From the NCBI GenBank assembly GCA_002150815.3, contig NDFF03000072.1:1-64000 (forward strand): a stretch of DNA of 64,000 bases. Direction: 5' to 3'. This DNA is from Grammothele lineata. Taxonomy: Eukaryota; Basidiomycota; Agaricomycetes; Polyporales; Polyporaceae. The translations under genes were made by a program, and so were the position numbers. Position 1 is the first letter of the stretch. Every line of letters starts with the position of its first letter. The notes below the pieces were generated by a model that did not search any database, was not told the origin of the DNA, and worked only from the letters and a program-made list of their open reading frames with translations. Shown in pieces: positions 55,807 through 64,000 of the stretch.

Positions 55807-58800
55807 TCACAACCTGCTCTCCATACTCGACACAACCATGTTGCCCCTCCAGTTCAACACTCCCTTCCCAAACGCCGCCTCGAGCACCTCCTCCATCGTG
55901 CGCACGAACACGAACTGCATCTCCGCCCGCACCTCGAGCGGCACGTCGTGCTCCACATCTTTGCGGTTCGCCCACGGCAGGATCACCTTCGCCACCTGCG
56001 CGCGGTGCGCTCCGAGCACCTTCTCCTTGATCCCGCCCACGGGCCCGACACGTCCCCGAAGCGTGACTTCGCCCGTCATCGCGATGTTCGACGGTACGCA
56101 CGCCCCGGTGAGGAGGGAGACGAACGCGCAAGTCTAGAACGGGTCTATGAGTGGCGGTCTTTAGTCATACGAACGGAACATGACTAACCATCGCGATGCC
56201 CGCGGACGGCCCGTCCTTCTTCACCGCCCCCGAAGGCAGGTGGAGGTGGATGTCGATAGGGTCAGGGACTTTGAGCGGGTCTTGCGAGCGCAGTTTCGTG
56301 ATGTACAAATCGTACGCGTGGCTCTTGACCCAGCTCAGCGCGAGCTCTCCGCTCTCCTTGATAACCTATCACACGACCGTGAGCCTCTTCTATAGCGCCA
56401 GCTTGGGGCACGAGTGCTCACCTCGCCAAGACTGCCAGTCAACTTGAGCGAGCCACTTCCCGGTACAGCGGAGGTCTCGATGGGCAAAATACCGCCCTCG
56501 CCCATACCCGTGACGACCAAGCCGTACACCAGCCCACGGCGCTCCTCCCGGTGTAGCTCCTCCTCGTCCCACCGCGCAATGCCCATAATCTTCTCCAGCT
56601 CATGCTGCTCGACAACCGTCCGGTACGTCTTCGCCTTCGCCCCGTCGCGGGCGTCGGCGGGTGACAGCTGCGCAACGTCCGTGATACCGGTGCTGTCGGC
56701 ATATTCTGCCCACTCTACGGCCTTGTATCGAACCACTGCACCGATCGAGCGCTCGAGAGATCGGACGCCAGCCTCCCGCGTGTAATGCGTCGCGATGTGC
56801 AGTAAAGCCGGCTGGGTGAGGGTCACGTGCTCTGGCGTGAGGCCATTGGCCTTGAGCTGTTTCGGAAGGAGGAACTTCCGGGCAATGTGCATCTTCTCGT
56901 CATAGGTGTAGCCTGCAATGTGGTGAGTAGGTCGTGGGCTGTGGGGTGGGAGACGGCGCACCGGATAGCTGAACGATCTCGCAACGGTCGAGCAGGGGAG
57001 GGGACATGGTCTCGAGGGAGTTTGATGTGCAGATGAAAAGCACCTGACTCAGGTCGATTGGTACGTTGATGTAGTGGTCCTATAGATAGCCGTGTTCAAA
57101 GTCATGAAGTGTTCTCTCTCAGACAGGACGCACATTGAACGAGTGATTCTGTTCAGGATCGAGCACTTCAAGCAACGCTGCTGCAGGATCACCATGGAAG
57201 TTGCTGTGGCCGATCTTGTCGACCTCATCACTGAATACGCGTCAGTTACCATCCAAAAGAATCATTGAAGCAGGACTCACAGCAGGATTACAGGATCTGG
57301 CCGTCCAGCCTTGCGCAGCGCTTGCACGATCGAGCCGGGACCGCTGGCAACATACGTTCTCCTATGACCCCTAATTTCGGCCTCATCACGAACGCCGCCG
57401 AGCGATATGCGCTGGAATGGCCGGTCGAGTGCGCGAGCGATCGACTGTCCAAGCGATGTTTTTCCTGTACCAGGAGGGCCGACGAACCTGCAACAACCCC
57501 GTTTGTGAACAACTGCCGTTTACCGTCAGTAAGAGAATACTCACAGAAGGATGGGTCCCTTAACGGCCTTCGCGGCAGTCCCGCGCTTCGGCTCCGAGCG
57601 CTCAGGTCGGGGAGCATGCGACGATGCGCTCTCCTTTTCCTTGGGCCCTGCAGCACGCCCACAGTTCAGCGCCTTTGCAATGCGCGTCAACGCTTGCCAG
57701 TTTGTGTCACCTTCTGGCCCCTGCGATGCAGCCTCGGTCGAGTTCGCCGATGGAGATGGCGGCGGGGGTGCGTTGGCCTCGCGTTCGGCCTGTAGCTGCT
57801 TAAGGCGGACGACTGCGAGGTACTCGATCAGCCGCTTCTTGATCTTCTCCAGTCCATAATGATCGTCGTCGAGCTGTTTCCGTGCGTTCAATAGGAACGC
57901 GCGGTCCTTGAGCTTGTCACTACCGCTCGTAGAAGCGTACGCCGAGGAAGAAGGCCATGGTATTGACGTGAGCCATTCGAGCTGGACAACTGCAAGATCA
58001 GAAACTGGGCATAGCAATGGTGTATGATCACTGACATAGTTTCGGATGACGCCGTGCTCGACACTGCCGGATGGTATACGTTGGAGTCTTCTCCATTCGC
58101 GAACAGCCATCTTGCGTTCATCGCTATCCTTTGCCATTGCTTCAATCTTATTCTTGATCTCGGCCATATCGTCAGCCTCGGACTGCTCATTGTCGTCCAA
58201 TTCTGATGGCGTCCCGGGAGAGCGTGTGCCACCCGGACCTTCCGAACTATGCGAGGACCGTGTCAAACTGCTGAGCTCGCGTTGTATAGCCGCAAGTTGC
58301 TGCCTCAAAAAGAACTCTTTCTGTTGCTTCGAAAGAGACTCGTCAATCGACTGCGCAATCTTCTTCGTGACTTCAGATATGGACGCCTGCTTGATAAAGA
58401 GCTCGGTTGCTCGTCGGAGACGATCATCTGCGTCGACAGCAGAGAGGTAATCTAAACGTGTAGAATAGTAAATATTTGATTTGAGGTTGATCCATATACT
58501 GGTTCGAGCAGAGTTGGCATGCGTAGAACGCGTCCGAAGGCAAGTCAAGTGCCTTTACCATATCACTGTGGGAATTAACACGCAGAACGTCATTCTTCGT
58601 GTGTAAACGAAGTTGACGGCAGACAGGTATCGACACATCCTTGACAAATGCCAGTGATGGCCGCCCCTCAGAGAACTCGAGATGGGCACGCACAGTGTGG
58701 CGTCACACGAGATGGAACAATTGGACAACTCACCAAGTTTGTCGTTATATTCAACCTTATTGAGACCGGCGACGATAACGTCCGCCATCCAAGGTGTCCT

Positions 58801-59370
58801 GTCATCGGAGACTTCCTCAATCATATGCGATATCTTGACGTACACGTCCCTGCGGGACTGCTGGCTGGCGTCTTGTGCGAGATTATCGAGGAGTTTGGCC
58901 GCGGCAGTCCTGAACGGAGCGACAGACTCTGAGGAGGGAGAGCTATCCTGCTTGGGATATTCTGTGTGGAGCTCGACAAGGTCGTTGGGACTAACGGAGG
59001 CGGAAGGGTCAACGTCCGGATAGTGAGCTCTGGAGAGACCGTGGAGAGTGACATGAAAGATACGCTGGGAGGACCTGGAGGGAGGGCGGACAATGCGGAC
59101 GACTCGCGCAACTGTACCCCAGGAATGTATGCTAGAAGACGGGGAGCAGGGGACGGTGCCGATGATGAGCTGGGCGTCGGAACGTTGGGCGAGGTCGATG
59201 AGACGGGAGCCGACATCCTCTTCAAGGGAAAGCTGAGTCCTCGCGGTAGGAAGGAGAACGATGGGGTGGGGAAGCGTAAGGACCGGGAGCAGAGAGGGAG
59301 CAGGCATGGCGGAGGCAGAGGCAGGGAGGGGGAGTGGAGGAAGTGGAGGTAGAGAGAGAGCAGGATGCAT
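55807..59370 (-). CDS. PLN: Peroxisomal Lon protease (Pln/LONP2-like)
   Basis: ATP-dependent serine protease of the peroxisomal matrix. The N-terminal LON domain starts with hydrophobic, Pro-rich sequence and has no obvious mitochondrial presequence. The central helices read [20 protein letters not shown] and [23 protein letters not shown]+: [14 protein letters not shown] (Walker A), VILLDEVDKIG (Walker B), VLFICTSNS and LLDRCEIV. Protease: [12 protein letters not shown] with the catalytic Ser, and [13 protein letters not shown] with the partner Lys. The protein ends SSMESRL; SRL is a PTS1 variant and marks this as the peroxisomal paralogue. A Ser/Pro-rich insertion precedes Walker A. One intron (about 58456-58730) is near 275 nt and may hide an extra exon. 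Divergent from DML1. Confidence 0.93.
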
Positions 59371-59606
59371 TCAGTCGGCCGGAACCCGGGGTAGTGGCAG
59401 CGGTCTCTCGGTGCGGAGAGCCAGCGCTTCGCGTCAATCACGCGCTTGGCTATGCCACGTGGTATTTTGACCTGTACGGGATTATTAGCGTCGCGAAGCT
59501 TCCAGCCTGAAGTCCACTGGCAGTAAATACACCACTCGGCTGAGTCCAAGCAAGATCCCGATAGCGACTCCGAACAGCAGCGTTGACTCAACAAAGAACG
59601 GTAGCA
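59371..59606. promoter_or_regulatory. Divergent promoter, peroxisomal Lon / DML1
   Basis: 236 bases between start codons. It contains a CCACGTGG palindrome near 59455 and one GAAGCTTC, which would be only two units of a heat-shock element. Neither is convincing alone. Confidence 0.55.
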
Positions 59607-61668
59607 ATGAAAGAGATTCTCTACTTTCAGGCCGGATCCCTTGCAAACCACGTCGGGACCCACTTCTGGAACACCCAGGAGAGCTATTTCACCTACAAAG
59701 ATGAAGACGACCCAATCGTCTTTCATGATCGTTCTTTCAGAGAGGGTCTGAATCCCAAAGTATGTTTCTCCCAGTACTTGCTATGTTACTCTAATATTGC
59801 CTCTCCCAAGGGGGAACCCACATACTGTCCACGTCTACTCCTTTTTGATAGAAAGGGTTTGCAAATCAATCTCTACAGTCTTCGCAGAATTTTCACTGCC
59901 TCAGACAGCACAGTTCGGTGCCCTCTCCGATGGTCTTTATGGAACTAACGACGACGCAAACATAGCGCAATGGTTCGTTTGTCCCAGGTTACCACTCTCC
60001 GTAGGCTAAGCCCCAACAGGGAAGGTAGTGTGCTCGAGTGTCGCCAAGATCCTGTTCCCCAGAGCGACTATCACGCTCGCCTAGAGGCAGATGGCGACCT
60101 AGTGGACGAAGACGGGGACGAGGACGATTCTCAACTATCAAACGTCCGGTACTGGTCCGACTACAGCCGTGTCTACTTCCATCCGAGAACTCTCCAACGT
60201 CTACCAGATCCAGCGGACTGGGAGGCCTCGGAGGGCGACTGGATCAAAAGCAAAGAGACCTTTCTGGAGCACGAGAATGTACGCCGCATTTGGGTCAATG
60301 TGGCAGACGTCACTTAAAGCCTGATTCAGAAAACTGACCTCATGGAACACGATGTACGCATGTTCGCGGAAGAGTGCGACGCCCTCCAGGTACTGGCACG
60401 ATTATTTTCGAGCCCTCGGTATGTTGCTCATACTGGTCTAGGGCGTTCAAATAATCAGCGATTGCGTTACATATGGTGGCTTCACTGACGCTCTGCTTAC
60501 TGCATTCCGAGACGAGTTCCCTAAGCTCCCTTCTCTTGCATTTCCTCTGTTGTCGTCCTCATCCTTCGCACCCCCGGATCCTGACGAAGTGAGAGCATAA
60601 TGTTCGTAGACCTTAATTTGTTCTCACCCTCCTCCCATCCAAACAGATCGTTCAAACAATGAAAGCGATCAACGATGCCCTTTCTCTTCGTGGGCTTGAA
60701 GACCAATCAAATATCAACGTTCCCATCCAGGCTCCCTCTACCTGGAAAGAGGGCCCATGGACGGACTATCTCCATGTTGACGTGAGAATTTCGTTCGTAT
60801 CATTTCTGATTATGGTACATATAAGCGGCCTGTATTTAGCCTCAAGTTCCGTACCACACGTCTGCCATCATCTCCACTCACATCGAAAGCATGACCCTCC
60901 CGCTGAGGTCTGTCCTATCCGAATTCGCAAGGCTGTCTGCTCATAATTTCTCTTCAGGATTAAATCCTCAGAATATGATCTTTCGTCCCTCAGTTCTCTC
61001 CTCAATCGATCGGGAGACTTTAAGACTGTGCATCTTGCAGGAACATATCCCGCTCCAAATGTTCTCGACTGGTCTCCGCAGACTAAGCGATCGATATACG
61101 ATCTTTCTGCTTCCGCCCAAAGCGATCGTAGAGTGCCGATTGTGAGTCCTCTCGTCAAATCCTATCAAACGCACGCACCTACACCTTCCCAAAGGAGTAT
61201 GCTAGCTCGCACGTCACCCGCGGCCTTACTGTTCAAGAATCCGCGTCTTACGACTTGGTGTTCTCGCGCCCTAATGCATCGACTTTCAGGTTCGTTATGG
61301 GAACATTGATTCTTTATCGTCCGCTGACAATCCTTTCCTTCAGCGCCCACCTTCCCTCCTACCCCACGCCGTCGTCCTTCCCGCCTATATTCTCCCAAAC
61401 TCCCACTGTCAAGACGTCCAGGCACCGCGTGATATCCAGGCTCACAGCCTCCTCTGCGCCAGCGCAACTTTTTGCCGCACATGCACGCCTCGCACAGACG
61501 TGCGTCGACAGGCGTTCGGAGGTTGTCGTGCGCATGGGGCTCGAGTTCGACGAGCTCAGGGAGCTGAAAGACGACCTCTGGGTATTGGCGGATCGGTATG
61601 CAGGCGAGGACGCGAAGGACTTCGAAGGGGCGTCGAGTGACGCAGATTCCGGAGAAGATGATTACTGA
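59607..61668 (+). CDS. DML1: Dml1/Misato family protein
   Basis: Misato/Dml1 proteins are tubulin-like and act in mitochondrial inheritance, distribution and morphology. The start MKEILYFQAGSLANHVGTHF, followed by WNTQESYFTYKDEDDP, is the conserved Misato segment. Next come FREGLNPKGEPTYCPRLLLF, RYWSDYSRVYFHPRTLQRLP and KAINDALSLRGLEDQSNINV, and the C-terminal part includes LRSVLSEFARLSAHNFSSGL. The last exon ends DSGEDDY, an acidic tail typical of the family. An in-frame upstream non-ATG extension was ignored. About eight exons. It is convergent with the ARMT1-like gene, with 142 bases between stop codons. Confidence 0.88.
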
Positions 61669-61810
61669 AGTTTGAACATGAAAGGCCAGATTCAAGCACT
61701 GTGTTTCTATGCACGCGTGTTTAATTGACAACACCACCTGAACGTACAACACGTCTTCTACTGCAGAATATAGTCTTTGTACACTGCGTATGGATCTTAC
61801 ATCTTTCCAT

Positions 61811-64000
61811 TTAATCTGTACGCGGCTGGAACAGTACGAGCGCATACCTGAAGATGAGATATCAATATGCCATACTCGCGAGTCTATACACCCTCTATGA
61901 GCCAGTGCACTCACTTTCCGTTGTATCGCCACTTCTCGCCTGTAGCATCCAGTTTGTCTGCAACATCCTTGTCGACGGCACATATCACGTCTGCTTTGTT
62001 CGTCCGCAAGCTCAGGATAGGGAACGATCCCGCAATGGGCCCTGTTGGTCATGTAAGGTGGGGGTCGTATCTGACTCCTGAACATGATTACATACCAATA
62101 GCCTCTTCGAATGGCGTCGATACGGGCCATTGGACATCTCCAGTCAGCCTACAGAAAGAATTTCTAAGTGTTAGAACTAGCGTAATCTCGTAGCTGCAGG
62201 GGATAATACTTGCTTTCGGAAGCTAGCAATTTGATTAAGTAAGATCCAAGGTCTACGAGAACAAGGTAAATGGCACATACTTGAGATCTCCCTTGAAGAT
62301 TACCAGACTACTCTCCCGCAAGTGTGCGTACAACTCAGGCGCAAGTTCCTTCATGTTCCAATACGGGTACGGTGAGGTCCAGAAGTTCGTCTGTCGGCAC
62401 AGCACGTCCCCTCAGCTGGACTCTTTTGACGCGCACAGGAAGTGTAAGGCACCTTGGTATCTTGCGCACCGAGTGGGCTGTCCAGAGGAGCCGACAGCGT
62501 AAATACGCCGGACGCGATATACGACTCCCATCTCTTGACCATAGTGTACAGGTGTTCACGGCTCTCGTCAGACGCCGACGTCGCTGGGGCGCCCTCGGGC
62601 GTACTCTCTTGAGGGAAAAATGTGGGCGAGAGCAAGGACGCAGTAGCCGATTTGAAGTCTTGCGGCGTAACATCCGAGACAAACCAAGGGATCATCTTGG
62701 GACTAGACAGGGAAGCTCATGAGCGCATGCTCCCATTGTATGACTACTGAGGATACTGACTGGAAAACCACCTTCGAAACGTAGGGGGTGTACGTGACGA
62801 GGAAATCTGCGAAGACAAAGTCGGTGAAGAGCTGAACTGCGTGTCAGTATCGGTATTTTAATACATTCTCAAGCAGTACCTCAAATCCGGCTACAATGAG
62901 ACGCGTGAGTAATTTTATACTGTCGGAAAAGATGTCACAAACCGTTGTCGAGGACAAAGTCGATGCGGGCATCTGACTTATCGGCGAGGCTGATGAGATG
63001 CTGCCAGACCTTCTCCTGATCATCATGAAGGATAAATTCCGCACGTGCAGCCTGCGCTTCCTTTCCGACACTTTGCAGGTCTTGTATATCTTCATGAGAC
63101 ATCTGAGTGAGCATAGACAGATCCTATCAAGAGTACCATTCAACAACTGAGTCGCTATGCATGTTATCGCAGCGTACCGTTGCGTTTCCCCTGAATATAT
63201 GCGCAACTATAAGGTATTATTCCGAATTCTCTATTGTGTTGTACATACCAGAGACACATCTGGATCATCTCCTTGAAAATGACCTTCAAGTTATTAGCAT
63301 TTGACTCTAACGAATCCTTGTCACGTTCTAACTCGTGCATAGTGGTCGCTAGCTCTGTAGTTTTTCATTTGAGTATTCATACATTTATTCAAGAGCGAGG
63401 CGTTGCTCACGGTAGATCGCCTTCGAGCTCGCCTGGAAGGTGGATTGCTTCTGCGCAAGGAACGGGTCGTATTCTTTCCAGTACTTCGTCTGAACGAAGA
63501 AAGATCGGACAAGGCGGTACCTAGGCGCGTCGTCAGTGAAATCCTCGTTTCTGGCGTGCAATTCACGGATTGGGCGCACAGATAACATCTGAACAGGAGG
63601 GAAAGTCAGCGAGAGTAATTGTCGATGGAACGGTATTCATACTCCGAATATAGCCAAGGAACGGTAAGCCAGGTATTCTTCTTTTTCTCCGCAAGAAGTT
63701 CTAGCTCCTTGTTGTACACATCTTCCAATGGTTCTCCGTCATTTGGTATGGGACTGAGGCACGGGATCCTGTCACTTAACCAGCCAACACAGTGTAGCAG
63801 ATCATACTGACGGTAAAGGCCGATCGCGTGCCATGTCGTACTTGATCTCGCCCACTTTGCTGATGATCGTCTTGCCCTCTTCGATGCGCGCCTCAATAAC
63901 AGCGGCTTCTTCTGGCGTCTTGGATGGAAGGGAGACGCCGAGATCATGGTTGAGGCAGTAGATGTTGTCGATGATACCGGTCAGGATAACTGGCCATCGC
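61811..64000 (-). CDS. ARMT1/DUF89 damage-control phosphatase, 5' end beyond the window
   Basis: DUF89 (ARMT1-like) proteins are metal-dependent phosphatases that remove damaged or excess phosphometabolites; some were described as protein-carboxyl methyltransferases. The reading enters from the right edge as RWPVILTGIIDNIYCLNHDL, GVSLPSKTPEEAAVIEARIE and KTIISKVGEIKYDMARDRP. It continues with GEPLEDVYNKELELLAEKKK, TWLTVPWLYSE, YWKEYDPFLAQKQSTFQASS, IDFVLDNGFELFTDFVFADF (the conserved D-N metal loop) and FHPKMIPWFVSDVTPQDF. The last two exons read NFWTSPYPYWNM, LVIFKGDLKYRKLTGDVQWP, SFPILSLRTNKADVICAV and then WRYNGKYALVLFQPRTD. The stop is at 61811-61813. The N-terminus is missing because the window ends. 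Confidence 0.88.

Noticed and set aside
61165..62130. 321-codon minus-strand open frame across the DML1/ARMT1 junction
   Set aside because: It reads through DML1 antisense and through introns; the real ARMT1-like frame is different and ends at 61811.

Overview
The window looks like a gene-dense, GC-rich nuclear contig of a basidiomycete fungus, most likely an Agaricomycete. The signs are genes broken by many short introns (mostly 47-66 bases, GT-AG, with two apparent GC-AG), pyrimidine-rich leaders before start codons, one cluster-free set of conserved eukaryotic housekeeping genes, and fungal-type family members (Def1, Pan3, Dml1, peroxisomal Lon). No rRNA, tRNA, CRISPR array, plasmid or complete mobile element was seen. 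The species cannot be named from the sequence.

I read 23 protein-coding genes. Left to right: an RRM plus double RanBP2-finger RNA-binding protein (+), DAHP synthase (-), Pih1 (+), a two-LIM protein (-), eIF5A (+), a CFEM-like secreted protein (-), a Taf8-like TFIID subunit (-), choline-phosphate cytidylyltransferase (+), an HMCES/SRAP protein (+), Def1 (-), a rhodanese/dual-specificity phosphatase (+), Lsm7 (-), importin beta (+), a membrane-anchored amidohydrolase (+), TFIIE beta (-), Pan3 (+), a Gen1/Yen1 Holliday-junction resolvase (+), Tsc2/tuberin (-), a small six-exon protein of unknown function (-), a Cid1/Cid13-family nucleotidyltransferase (-), peroxisomal Lon (-), Dml1/Misato (+) and an ARMT1/DUF89 phosphatase that runs off the right edge (-).

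The genes do not form a pathway cluster. Seven neighbouring pairs are divergent, with 227-617 bases between start codons, so shared promoters are likely. Several genes act in RNA metabolism (Lsm7, Pan3, Cid13-like, eIF5A, the zinc-finger protein), transcription (Taf8, TFIIE beta, Def1) or genome stability (Gen1, HMCES), but the mixture looks like ordinary gene order.

The most unusual feature is gene architecture. Conserved motifs can only be restored by accepting tiny exons: 4 nt in the DAHP synthase gene; 21, 12 and 8 nt in a single LIM domain; 20 nt in PAN3; and a 12 nt first coding exon in LSM7. Four introns are multiples of three and stop-free, so plain ORF calling would read through them. 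A 185-nt intron in the cytidylyltransferase gene holds a perfect acceptor-donor junction. The Gen1 gene has a palindromic pair of ACGCGT boxes in its promoter, nine full CDK consensus sites and two predicted C-terminal SUMO-interacting motifs. All splice models come from reading the sequence and are untested.
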